Source of the DNA: Brasilonema sp. UFV-L1
GTDB taxonomy: Bacteria > Cyanobacteriota > Cyanobacteriia > Cyanobacteriales > Nostocaceae
DNA: 36,421 bases
NCBI RefSeq assembly: GCF_012912105.1
Contig: NZ_QMEA01000065.1
Location: 1 to 36,421, forward strand
Reading direction: 5' to 3'
Shown here: in pieces, positions 1-8,295 of the stretch
Layout of the letters: each line of letters begins with the position of its first letter
Position numbering within the stretch: position 1 is the first letter of the stretch
Made by a program: the position numbers and the translations under genes
Notes under the pieces: model-generated
Databases searched by the model: none
What the model was told of the DNA's origin: nothing
What the model saw: only the letters and a program-made list of their open reading frames with translations

Positions 1-70
1 ATATTCACGTAGCCAGGGGAGTGTCAATTCTTTTTCTCTCCCTCCCAACCTACGGTAAGCTGCGCTAACA

Positions 71-110
71 CTCCCTCACTCCCTCCCTCCCTCACTCCCT
101 CACTCCCTCT
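71..110. repeat. Tandem 8-nt repeat over a gene end
   Basis: Five head-to-tail copies of CTCCCTCN (last base A, C, A, A, T). The run overlaps the 3' end of the DUF3352 gene: the stop codon (TGA on the minus strand, 92-94) lies inside the third unit, and the last residues (about GVRE) are encoded by the repeat. Slipped-strand changes here would move the stop codon. Confidence 0.85.
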
Positions 111-1762
111 TTTGGTTTCAGTGCAAGCAGCATCTCAACTTGGGTAGTTGTTTTGTCGGGGCTTGTAGCAGTCATACCCAAACCGCGAATCGAACTGATG
201 ACAGCAGTTGCTTCAGGAGTGATTGACTGCTGTTGTGCAGTGGCGAAACGATTTAATAAGGGTACAGCTTTGTCCATATCTAAGTAAAAATATCCACCGT
301 TAGGTCTTTGCAGAGTGCTAGTAGTGGCTTTGAAGTTGTCACTGCTTTCTAAGGACTCGCCTTTGCGTTCTGCTAGTGTTTGAGCTATTGGACCACCAAA
401 GGTGACAAATACGGAGTTATTATCTAGCCATCCGTGTGCTAATAAAGCTCCTTGTTGGGGAATTTGCCATTCAGTAATTTCTTTTCCACCGATACTTGTT
501 TTTGCGACATTTACTGATTGTGCTTTCACAAAATCATCCAGTTTGTTGAGCGTGGCTTGGGCTGTTTTGCGATCGCTTGTGTGAAAAACTAACGCTCCTC
601 CAAAACCAATCTGCGCCAACACACCTTGATTTGATGGAATCGCTGCAAAAGCGAATTCTCCATCCATCCACCCGAAAATCTCTTTATCCAGGTCAAGATT
701 GACTAATTTCAGTTGTGCTCGAGTTTGTTCAATCGTAAACTTCAACTCAGGAGCTTCTTTTGATTGTTCCACAAGTGCTGACCACCAGTTGCTAATCCCC
801 TTTCCGCTCATAAGAGCGATTGTATCAGCAGGAAATTGAGAAACTACCTTGGCAGAAGTATTTTGATACTGGTATTTAACCTGTGCTGGATCTAACTTGG
901 CAACAGCTTTCATCCTGACACCCGCATTATCAATCCCTACACCTGCCACCATAGATTTGAGCTGCTTTAACTGCTTCATGGTTTCTGGAGGAATCGGTGT
1001 GTTGGGAGTTGCACTTATTTGTTTTACCATGCTGCCATAGTCAGGCACATAAATTTGTGCCAAAGTATTGTCTACATTCACACCGTTTGCCAGCATACTG
1101 TTTACACCTTCTTTACTTGCAAAGGAAGGTTCTCCTTTAAAAGTGTCAATTGCATGCTCTACAGCTTGCTTGTGAGAAGATCTCACAATATGGGTCGTAT
1201 TTAAAACTGCAGTATAATTCTGTTCACCATTACCAGTTGTTTCAATAATCTTTTCGCCTTTGTAGTCAGTTTCCTGTACTTTTACACCTTTTTGTGCCTT
1301 GAATTTATTAGCAAAATTCAAAGCAGCTAATTTGTCCTTAATTCCAACTACCATCAAGACTTTCGGTTCTTGTACCGCTTGCGGAGTATTTTGTGCAACA
1401 GGTTTTACTGAACTTGAGGGTAGCATGGCAATCATGACACCACCTACCCAAGGTTTTAAATCTTTCTCATAAGAAATGCTATTGTCAGTGGATAGGTTTT
1501 TATTTAAATCTTCCAAACTTTTGGCGACTATCTTTTGTGCTTCTTGTGTGCCAAACTGCTCTAATTTCGCCCAAACTTTTGGCTCAGTAGAAATGTAAGT
1601 TGCTAAGACTGCTTCATCTGGTATGACTTTAGCAGCACTTAAAACACCAGAGATATCTCCGGACGGACCACCCTTAAAATACATATATGCTGCTATTCCT
1701 CCTGCCACAACAATGGCACTACCAACAGCAGGTATTAAAAACTTTGATCGACTTTCGGGCAT
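92..1762 (-). CDS. DUF3352 domain-containing membrane-anchored protein
   Basis: A protein of about 556 residues resembling the cyanobacterial DUF3352 family, whose biochemical function is unknown. It has a short N-terminal basic stretch, one membrane segment (about residues 7-27, FLIPAVGSAIVVAGGIAAYM), and a long soluble domain probably facing the periplasm or lumen. The open frame continues to a GTG at 1789, but I chose the ATG at 1762 because it is preceded by AAGGGA at usable distance and gives a normal signal-anchor. The C-terminus runs into a tandem 8-nt repeat that supplies the stop codon. It is divergent from the aminopeptidase gene across a 400-nt gap. The family call comes from overall sequence character (VLMVVGIKDKLAAL, IGFGGALVFHTSDR, GYFYLDMDKA) and was not searched. 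Confidence 0.8.
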   Translation of the reverse strand: MPESRSKFLIPAVGSAIVVAGGIAAYMYFKGGPSGDISGVLSAAKVIPDEAVLATYISTEPKVWAKLEQFGTQEAQKIVAKSLEDLNKNLSTDNSISYEKDLKPWVGGVMIAMLPSSSVKPVAQNTPQAVQEPKVLMVVGIKDKLAALNFANKFKAQKGVKVQETDYKGEKIIETTGNGEQNYTAVLNTTHIVRSSHKQAVEHAIDTFKGEPSFASKEGVNSMLANGVNVDNTLAQIYVPDYGSMVKQISATPNTPIPPETMKQLKQLKSMVAGVGIDNAGVRMKAVAKLDPAQVKYQYQNTSAKVVSQFPADTIALMSGKGISNWWSALVEQSKEAPELKFTIEQTRAQLKLVNLDLDKEIFGWMDGEFAFAAIPSNQGVLAQIGFGGALVFHTSDRKTAQATLNKLDDFVKAQSVNVAKTSIGGKEITEWQIPQQGALLAHGWLDNNSVFVTFGGPIAQTLAERKGESLESSDNFKATTSTLQRPNGGYFYLDMDKAVPLLNRFATAQQQSITPEATAVISSIRGLGMTATSPDKTTTQVEMLLALKPKEGVRE

Positions 1763-1870
1763 TGTAAATATTCCCTTTTTCTTCAACACTGGAGGTTAGT
1801 AAAAACATCATTGTGGAATGTTCGGATTCATAATTTCTTTCAACTTATTTATCGAAATCCACGGATGAAA

Positions 1871-1900
1871 TTGTCAATTCTCATAAACTATGAGTATAAT
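1871..1900 (+). promoter_or_regulatory. Candidate promoter with palindromic operator
   Basis: TTGTCA (1871-1876), an 18-nt spacer and TATAAT (1895-1900) form a good sigma-70-type promoter pointing at the aminopeptidase gene, whose start is about 300 nt downstream. The spacer holds a perfect inverted repeat CTCATA-AAC-TATGAG (1880-1894) abutting the -10 box, which is where a repressor could block polymerase. The rest of the 1790-2200 gap is AT-rich and I see no further gene in it. Confidence 0.45.
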
Positions 1901-2200
1901 AGCGCTCTAAGTAATATTCAAAAGCGTCAAGAACAAATCCACAAATGATATTGTTCTTTATCTGAAAAATATATACCTTTTGGTAGGAGCAAGCTATTCT
2001 AAGCTATATAAAACCATCGGTGTATGATTACAGAACTTTAATCGCTTAGACGCAAAACGCTGTATGTGTTTTGATGACAACAGTGTACAAAATCTTCAGG
2101 GTGTATCGTAGGTTGACGTGGGGATGACACGCGAGCAAGCTGTTTTTCCTTACAACATCCATGAGGAATTTTCAGGGTTACCAAGATACAGTAAACATCA

Positions 2201-4969
2201 ATGTCGCAGTCTTGTTTTGATACAAAAAATAATCGGTATAAATCTTTTGAGTTACCTGGGGCAAAACCGCACTACAATCCTGATCGTCCTGGACAAGTAG
2301 AGCATATTTTTCTAGACCTCAGCCTGGATATCGTTAACAAAAGGTACAATGGAAGTTGTAGCATAACACTCAAACCAATCCGCAACAGTGTTGACCATTT
2401 AAATTTAGATGCTGTCAACTTAAACATCGAATCCGTACAGGTGGATGGAAAAGCACAAAAGTTTGAGTACGATGGGCAACAGTTATCTATCCAACTCGAA
2501 TCACCTACAGAGGTTAACAAGTCCATTGTAATTGTCATTGCTTACTCAGTAGACAAACCACAACGCGGTCTTTATTTTATCCAACCAGACAAACACCATC
2601 CTCATAAACCTTTCCAAGTTTGGACTCAAGGAGAAGACGAAGACTCTCGGTTTTGGTTCCCTTGCTTTGACTATCCTGGACAACTCTCTACTTCTGAAAT
2701 TCGCGTTCGTGTCCCCAAACCCTTGATAGCAATTTCTAACGGCGAACTGATTGCGACAGAAGAACAAGGTGACGACCAAATCTATCACTGGTCACAGCAG
2801 CAAGTTCATCCAACTTATTTAATGACTTTAGCTGTTGGTGAGTTTGCCGAAATTCGTGATCAGTGGAATGGTATACCTGTCACATACTACGTTGAAAAAG
2901 GTCGCCAAGAAGATGCCAAACGTAGTATGGGCAAAACTCCTCAGATGATAGAGTTTTTGAGCGAAAAATACGGCTATCCATACCCTTACCCTAAATACGC
3001 TCAAGTTTGTGTTGACGACTTCATCTTTGGGGGAATGGAAAATACTTCTACAACGCTGTTAACTGATCGATGTTTGCTGGATGAAAAAGCAGCATTAGAT
3101 AACCGCAATACAGAAAGTTTGGTTGTCCACGAACTGGCGCACCAGTGGTTTGGTGATTTGGTGGTGATTAAGCATTGGTCGCATGCTTGGATTAAGGAGG
3201 GGATGGCTACTTACTCCGAAGTTCTCTGGACAGAGCATGAATATAGTGCTCAAGAAGCAGCGTACTATCGTTTACAGGAGGCTCGTAGTTATCTGGCTGA
3301 AGATGGTGCTCGCTATCGCCGTCCAATGGTCACGCATGTTTATCGGGAAGCTATTGAGCTTTATGATCGCCATATCTACGAAAAAGGGTCATGTGTCTAT
3401 CACATGATTCGCTCAGAATTGGGAGAAGAATTGTTTTGGAAAGCAATTCAGACGTTTGTACAGGATAATGCCCACAGAACTGTAGAAACAGTTGATTTAT
3501 TACGAGCGATTGAAAAAGCAACTGGGCGTAACTTTTTATTTCTTTTTGACCAGTATGTCTATCGAGGTGGTCATCCTGATTTTAAGGTAGCTTACTCTTG
3601 GGATGGAGATAGCAAGCTGGCTAAAATCACAGTGACTCAAACCCAAGCAGATGCTGGAAATAGTAGTGATTTATTTGACTTAAAAATCCCTATCGGTTTT
3701 GGGTACGCCAAGCAAGAGGACATCCCTCCGGAGAATTCAAAATCACCGCTAGCGCAGCGTGTCCTCCGGGCACAGATTGGAGTCTCCTCCGGAGACGCTG
3801 CGCGAACGGAGGAAACTTCCGCTCCAACTTCTCTCAAAATTCAAAATTCAAAAGTTGAAATCACTCGCTCATCCTCCTCATCCCCCTCACTCCTGGCGTC
3901 TACTAAGTTTAAAACTTTTACAGTCCGAGTGAATGAACAGGAACAAAGTTTTTACTTTCCTCTTGAGGAAAAACCTCAATTCGTCAGCTTTGATGTCGGA
4001 AATAACTTTCTAAAAACGGTGTCTCTGGAATATCCAGTACCAGAGTTGAAAGCACAGCTCGAATTTGATCCCGATCCCATCTCCCGCATCATAGCAGCGG
4101 AAGCTTTGGCGAAAAAAGGGGGTTTAGAGGCGCTAAAAGCATTGTCAGCAGCACTAAAAAATGAGTCTTTCTGGGGTGTACGTGTCGAAGTCGCTAAACA
4201 ACTCGCAGAAATAAAACTGGATCAAGTCTTTGATGAGTTGGTTGTTGGTTTAGAGGATAAAAATTCTTACGTGCGGCGTGCTGTAGTGGAAGCACTTGGA
4301 AAAATCAAAACTCATCAAAGCTACAAAGCGTTAAAAGAACTTTTGGAAGTGGGTGATCCTAGCTATTATGTAGAAGCCACAGCAGCTCGTGTTGTAGGAA
4401 CGATCGCAGCCCAAACAACAGAAGACAAACCTAAGGAAGAAAAAGTCATCAAGCTGTTAAAATCCATTTTGGAAAAAAAAGCGGGTTGGAATGAGGTTGT
4501 ACGCAGTGGTGCGATCGCAGGTCTTGCTGAACTCAAAACCTCAGAAGCCGCTTTAAATCTCTTGATGGAATACACTCACCTTGGTGTACCACAACCTTTG
4601 CGTTTAGCTGCTATTCGCGCCCTTGGAAAAATTTCTGTTGGTCAAAATAGTGCCAATGTGGAATCGATTTTAGAGCGATTGACAGAAATTTCTAAAGAAA
4701 CTTTCTTTTTAACTCAAATATCTGTGGTCACAGCCCTTGGACAAATGGAAAATCCCAAAGCGATTGGGATTTTACAAGCCTTGGCTGACCAAACGCCAGA
4801 TGGGCGTGTGCGTCGCTATGCTGAGGAAGAGATTTTCAAAGTGCAAAATAACATTGGTTCTGAAAAGGCGCTTCGTCAGTTACGTTCTGAAGTTGACCAA
4901 CTTAGACAACAAAACCAAGAACTTAGAAGTCGCCTAGAAAACTTGGAAGCAAAATCTAAATCGTCATAG
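2201..4969 (+). CDS. M1 family zinc aminopeptidase with HEAT repeats
   Basis: A 922-residue M1 (gluzincin) metallopeptidase that should remove N-terminal residues from peptides in the cytoplasm; no signal peptide is seen. The substrate-anchoring GGMEN is at residues 277-281. The zinc motif HELAH is at 310-314 with the third ligand E333 18 residues later (HExxH-x18-E), and the transition-state tyrosine is probably Y393 in YEKGS. After the catalytic part come helical HEAT-like repeats (about 620-860; for example SYVRRAVVEALGKIKTHQSY) and a C-terminal coiled coil (about 870-918). The ATG at 2201 is preferred because the following NNRYKSFELPGAKPHYNP is typical of the family start, although no clear ribosome site precedes it. 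Residues about 512-566 are foreign-looking and come from an inserted repeat element. The gene is monocistronic by spacing. Confidence 0.9.
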   Translation: MSQSCFDTKNNRYKSFELPGAKPHYNPDRPGQVEHIFLDLSLDIVNKRYNGSCSITLKPIRNSVDHLNLDAVNLNIESVQVDGKAQKFEYDGQQLSIQLESPTEVNKSIVIVIAYSVDKPQRGLYFIQPDKHHPHKPFQVWTQGEDEDSRFWFPCFDYPGQLSTSEIRVRVPKPLIAISNGELIATEEQGDDQIYHWSQQQVHPTYLMTLAVGEFAEIRDQWNGIPVTYYVEKGRQEDAKRSMGKTPQMIEFLSEKYGYPYPYPKYAQVCVDDFIFGGMENTSTTLLTDRCLLDEKAALDNRNTESLVVHELAHQWFGDLVVIKHWSHAWIKEGMATYSEVLWTEHEYSAQEAAYYRLQEARSYLAEDGARYRRPMVTHVYREAIELYDRHIYEKGSCVYHMIRSELGEELFWKAIQTFVQDNAHRTVETVDLLRAIEKATGRNFLFLFDQYVYRGGHPDFKVAYSWDGDSKLAKITVTQTQADAGNSSDLFDLKIPIGFGYAKQEDIPPENSKSPLAQRVLRAQIGVSSGDAARTEETSAPTSLKIQNSKVEITRSSSSSPSLLASTKFKTFTVRVNEQEQSFYFPLEEKPQFVSFDVGNNFLKTVSLEYPVPELKAQLEFDPDPISRIIAAEALAKKGGLEALKALSAALKNESFWGVRVEVAKQLAEIKLDQVFDELVVGLEDKNSYVRRAVVEALGKIKTHQSYKALKELLEVGDPSYYVEATAARVVGTIAAQTTEDKPKEEKVIKLLKSILEKKAGWNEVVRSGAIAGLAELKTSEAALNLLMEYTHLGVPQPLRLAAIRALGKISVGQNSANVESILERLTEISKETFFLTQISVVTALGQMENPKAIGILQALADQTPDGRVRRYAEEEIFKVQNNIGSEKALRQLRSEVDQLRQQNQELRSRLENLEAKSKSS
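3734..3853 (+). repeat. Palindromic repeat inserted in frame in aminopeptidase gene
   Basis: A GC-rich core with an inverted repeat (GCGCAGCGT at 3752-3760 and ACGCTGCGC at 3795-3803, plus repeated CTCCGGAGA) is framed by AATTCAAAA-type spacers (3734-3743 and 3834-3854). The same architecture recurs at 22401-22482. The insertion is about 120 nt, a multiple of three, so the aminopeptidase frame stays open. It adds a Ser/Pro/Arg-rich linker between the peptidase and the downstream beta/HEAT part. Low-complexity CTCATCCTCCTC sequence continues to about 3900. Confidence 0.7.
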
Positions 4970-5080
4970 ATACAATAGCGCTTCCAAGTTACGTACTGAC
5001 TGATTGACTTCTCCCTGGGCTAAGAAGCGCAGTTTTTCAGTCGTTTCATCAAGCAGGGATTGGACGTAGACAGAATATGT
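4964..5080 (-). pseudogene. Possible 38-codon gene remnant antisense to aminopeptidase end
   Basis: An open stretch bounded by stops encodes a protein-like amphipathic sequence including SLLDETTEKLRFLAQGEVNQ. It has no ATG, GTG or TTG start and a stop just upstream (5081-5083), and the DNA beyond becomes very AT-rich. Its stop overlaps the last codons of the aminopeptidase gene convergently. It may be the surviving 3' end of a lost neighbour. I do not recognise the family. Confidence 0.3.
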
Positions 5081-5421
5081 TTACGTCTTTTTTTTACAAT
5101 TTAGATTTATTAAGTTTTTGTAAAATATCTCTACAATCTTTATTTATGTATAAAAGCGACTAGGATATCATAAATTTGATGCTTTAAGGATAAAATTTAT
5201 ACTATGAGTGTAAAGATTTCATGAAGATTGAATTTTGGAAGTAAAAATTGCCTTCAGAAATATTACGATTTGATAGGTGTAATTAAGCTCAGGTGTAAAA
5301 ATCACATACAAACTATGTGCATTTTTAAAAGGTGGAAAACTGTCTATGTGTTTGTACGAAAGTTGTAATATATCTCACAATGTGTAAATATGATACTGAG
5401 ATTTAGAACAAGTTCACTCTG

Positions 5422-5475
5422 ATGATTATGACTATCGGAGGAATGCAGACACTGTTATATATATTTAATCTGTAG
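5422..5475 (+). other. 17-codon micro-ORF resembling next gene's start
   Basis: ATG at 5422 to TAG at 5473 encodes MIMTIGGMQTLLYIFNL. The stretch 5430-5453 matches 5615-5638 inside the following glycosyltransferase at 20 of 24 bases and gives almost the same peptide (TIGGMQTL against TIGGIQTL). It could be a duplicated fragment of a glycosyltransferase start or a short leader ORF. Confidence 0.3.
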
Positions 5476-5503
5476 GAGGGAGTTTTAAACTTTTTTGAGT
5501 AAG

Positions 5504-5526
5504 TGTTTTTTGATAATTAAAAAACA
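5504..5526 (+). repeat. Inverted repeat upstream of glycosyltransferase
   Basis: TGTTTTTT (5504-5511), 7-nt loop GATAATT, AAAAAACA (5519-5526) form a perfect 8-bp AT-rich palindrome about 40 nt before the gene start. It could be a protein-binding site; as a hairpin it would be weak. Confidence 0.45.
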
Positions 5527-5564
5527 TTTGAGCTTTTGTACTTAAGTTATGCAGGGTAGTTGCC

Positions 5565-6782
5565 ATGCGTAAGCCTGTTCTCACGATTTTTTACCAGTTC
5601 AATCCTTGGAACGCGACAATCGGAGGTATACAAACACTCATTAAAACGTTCATCAAATACGCTCCAAGCGAATTTGAGGTAAGACTTGTAGGAACATGTG
5701 TCGATTCAAAAAAGCCTGTTGGTGAATGGCAACAAGCAGAATTTGCAGGTAGAGAAATTAGTTTTTTGCCTTTATTGACACTACAAAATGACAATGTCCG
5801 AAGTTTGATACCAACAACGCTCAAATATACTGCGGCTCTTTTAGGGCGTTGCTTTGCTTCTGACTTTATGCACTTTCATCGGATAGAGCCAACAATTGCA
5901 ACTCTCAATTGGCAAGGAGAGAAAACTCTGTTTATCCACAACGATATACAGACGCAAATGCAAGCCAAAGGTGATAAGAATGCAATTCTTTGGCGAAGAT
6001 ATCCCGCCGCATATTTTGCATTAGAAAGTTTGTTAGTTCGCCAATTTAGCCAAATTCTCTCGTGTAATACTGATGCAGCGCAATTATATAAGCAGCGTTA
6101 TCCTAAGTTGCAAGACCGCATTGCGTACATCAAAAATTCTTTTGACAATGGAGTTTTTTACCCATTAACAAAAGATGAACGGGAAGTAAAAAGGCGAGAA
6201 CTGGCGTCTCGGTTAGGTGTTGATGAGCAGACTCGCTTTATGTTATTTGCTGGTCGGCTTCATCCTCAAAAAGACCCAATTCTTCTGGTACGTGCATTTG
6301 CGAGTTTAAACGAGCCTGGTATTCACTTACTCATAGCGGGAGATGGCGAGTTAGGAGCAGAAGTCCGTGCGGAAATTGCAAGATTGGGATTGTTGAATAA
6401 AGTAACGATGCTGGGAGCAGTTACCCAAGATACACTTGCACAGCTCCATCGTGTCTGCAATGTCTTTGTCCTCAGCAGCGCATACGAAGGTCTACCTTTA
6501 GTGGTTCTTGAAGCGCTAGCGAGTGGGACTCCGGTCGTAACGACTCAATGTGGTGAAACCCCAAAATTACTAAGTGCTGATAGTGGGGTTGTTTGTTCTG
6601 AACGAACGCCTGCGTGCATAGCAGATGCTTTACGCAAAGTACTGCAGCATCCAGGAGATTATCCAACAGAGTCTTGCGTGCGGATTGCAAAACCTTATGC
6701 AGCTCGTACTGTTGTTCAGCAAGTTTACAGCGAAATGTTACATCGCTGGGAACAGCGGAATAGCATTGCTATTCAAGTATAA
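5565..6782 (+). CDS. GT4 family glycosyltransferase
   Basis: A 405-residue GT-B fold enzyme likely to transfer a sugar from a nucleotide donor to a lipid-linked polysaccharide precursor at the inner face of the membrane. The N-terminus has the acceptor-side loop NATIGGIQTLI. The C-terminal half has the nucleotide-sugar domain with LFAGRLHPQKDPILLV and the E-x7-E motif at E308/E316 (EGLPLVVLEALASG). It is the first gene of a co-directional cluster of polysaccharide genes. The ATG at 5565 follows AGGG at rather long distance. Donor and acceptor cannot be read from sequence. The 228-nt gap before the next gene shows no gene, so it may be transcribed separately. Confidence 0.85.
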   Translation: MRKPVLTIFYQFNPWNATIGGIQTLIKTFIKYAPSEFEVRLVGTCVDSKKPVGEWQQAEFAGREISFLPLLTLQNDNVRSLIPTTLKYTAALLGRCFASDFMHFHRIEPTIATLNWQGEKTLFIHNDIQTQMQAKGDKNAILWRRYPAAYFALESLLVRQFSQILSCNTDAAQLYKQRYPKLQDRIAYIKNSFDNGVFYPLTKDEREVKRRELASRLGVDEQTRFMLFAGRLHPQKDPILLVRAFASLNEPGIHLLIAGDGELGAEVRAEIARLGLLNKVTMLGAVTQDTLAQLHRVCNVFVLSSAYEGLPLVVLEALASGTPVVTTQCGETPKLLSADSGVVCSERTPACIADALRKVLQHPGDYPTESCVRIAKPYAARTVVQQVYSEMLHRWEQRNSIAIQV

Positions 6783-7010
6783 ATATCAACTCGCTGTCAA
6801 AACAACAACTCACAAACATCAAAGACAAAAAAAATTATAGTTATCAGGGAGAGACAATGCTTTTTTAGACTCAGGAAAATTGAAACAAAGAAACGGAGCT
6901 TTTTTGTGTTCCCGCCTGCTGTGTTCTTGCTTCAATTCATGTAAAAAAACGTAACAAAGTTTCAATTTGTACACCCTTTTCCAGAGCAAAACTAGCACGA
7001 CTAAACTCGT

Positions 7011-8201
7011 ATGAAAATTGCTGTTATCGGTACAAAAGGTCTACCTCCCAAGCAGGGTGGCATAGAGCACTACTGTGCAGAAGTCTATCCTCGTATGGTG
7101 AAGCAGGGACACTCTGTTGATTTATTTGCCCGCTCTTCTTACACTGACTGTTCTTGGCAAGACCCTTATGACTACGAAGGTGTCAAAGTGATGTCGTTGC
7201 CGAGTTTGAGTTTAAGAGGAGTGGATGCTTTTGTGACTTCGGCACTCGGAGCGATCGCAGCCTCTGCTACAAAATACGATATCATTCATTTCCATGCCCT
7301 TGGTCCATCCTTGTTTACTTGTTTACCAAAACTTATTAGTAATGCAAAGATTGTGGTAAGTTGTCAGGGCTTAGATTGGCAACGTGCTAAATGGGGCAGT
7401 TTTTCAACTCGTATCATCCAAATGGGAGAAAAAGCTGCAGTTCGTTTCGCTCACGGGTTGATAGTTGTATCTAATGTGCTCCAAACCTACTTTTTAGACA
7501 CTTATGGTAGGAACACAGTCTACATCCCGAATGCGCCAGCGAGATATGGTGAGTCAGATCCCAATTTTAGTTATGGGACTCAACTAGGTCTTGAGCAAAA
7601 GCGCTATCTTTTGTTTTTGGGCAGAGTTGTACCAGAAAAGCGTCCCGACTTGCTAGTTGACGCCTTTAGTGCCTTGAATCCTGTTGGATGGAAACTTGTG
7701 ATCGCTGGTGGTGTGAGCGATACGAAATTATTCACTTCACAACTATTAGAAAAGGTTGCAAATAACCCAAATATTGTTTTTGCAGGCGAACTTCGGGGAC
7801 AACGTCTTTGGGAAATAGTCCGGGGAGCAGGGTTATTTGTTCTTCCTTCTGATGTCGAAGGACTCCCTCTTGCAATGTTAGAAGCAATGCAGGAAGAGGT
7901 ACCAGTTGTCGCAAGCGATATTCCGCCTCACAAGCAATTAATTAGTGGAGGTCGGGGAAGGCTGTTTGAAGCAGGAAACCTGACTTCTTGTGTTCGCACC
8001 TTAGATTGGGCAATCAATCACCCAGAAGAACTAAGAGCGATGGCTGTGCATGCAAAAAGGCACGTACAACTAAACTATAGCTGGGATCACATCACTTGTG
8101 AAACCTTAAAACTTTACACGACACTTTTGAACTCACCCGAACCAGTTCGTATTTACGAACAACAACAAACTGGACTTGCTGAAGTTTTGAGCAAAAAATA
8201 G
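7011..8201 (+). CDS. GT4 family glycosyltransferase
   Basis: A 396-residue glycosyltransferase with an N-terminal domain beginning MKIAVIGTKGLPPKQGGIEH, the form seen in bacterial capsule and exopolysaccharide GT4 enzymes with a DUF1972-like N-terminus. The C-terminal donor-binding domain contains YLLFLGRVVPEKRPDLLV and the E-x7-E motif at E283/E291 (EGLPLAMLEAM). Expected role: adding one sugar to the growing repeat unit in the cytoplasm. It lies between another GT4 gene and the Wzc-like kinase gene, all on +, which supports a polysaccharide role. Specificity is unknown. The start is clear because the motif begins at the first residue. Confidence 0.87.
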   Translation: MKIAVIGTKGLPPKQGGIEHYCAEVYPRMVKQGHSVDLFARSSYTDCSWQDPYDYEGVKVMSLPSLSLRGVDAFVTSALGAIAASATKYDIIHFHALGPSLFTCLPKLISNAKIVVSCQGLDWQRAKWGSFSTRIIQMGEKAAVRFAHGLIVVSNVLQTYFLDTYGRNTVYIPNAPARYGESDPNFSYGTQLGLEQKRYLLFLGRVVPEKRPDLLVDAFSALNPVGWKLVIAGGVSDTKLFTSQLLEKVANNPNIVFAGELRGQRLWEIVRGAGLFVLPSDVEGLPLAMLEAMQEEVPVVASDIPPHKQLISGGRGRLFEAGNLTSCVRTLDWAINHPEELRAMAVHAKRHVQLNYSWDHITCETLKLYTTLLNSPEPVRIYEQQQTGLAEVLSKK

Positions 8202-8212
8202 ATAGTAAGAGT

Positions 8213-8273
8213 AGTCATATGTCATTAGTCAAAAGTTCAAATTTTTATGAGTGATGACTGATGACTTATGACT
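8213..8273 (+). repeat. Inverted repeat of GTCATTAGTCA type
   Basis: A 19-nt arm (8213-8231) is complementary at 17 of 19 positions to 8255-8273, with a 23-nt loop. It is built from the short units GTCAT and TGATGACT common between cyanobacterial genes. It fills the gap before the Wzc-like gene and could form a transcript hairpin between the two cistrons. Confidence 0.7.
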
Positions 8274-8295
8274 CATCAAACAAGAGGGATAGGTG

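Larger units (their letters stand above)
4970..5564. other. AT-rich intergenic region before exopolysaccharide cluster
   Basis: About 595 nt without an intact gene. It contains the antisense remnant at its left edge, a micro-ORF at 5422-5475 that mimics the start of the next gene, and an inverted repeat at 5504-5526. I could not place a convincing -35/-10 pair. The size and AT-richness fit a regulatory leader for the polysaccharide cluster. Confidence 0.5.
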
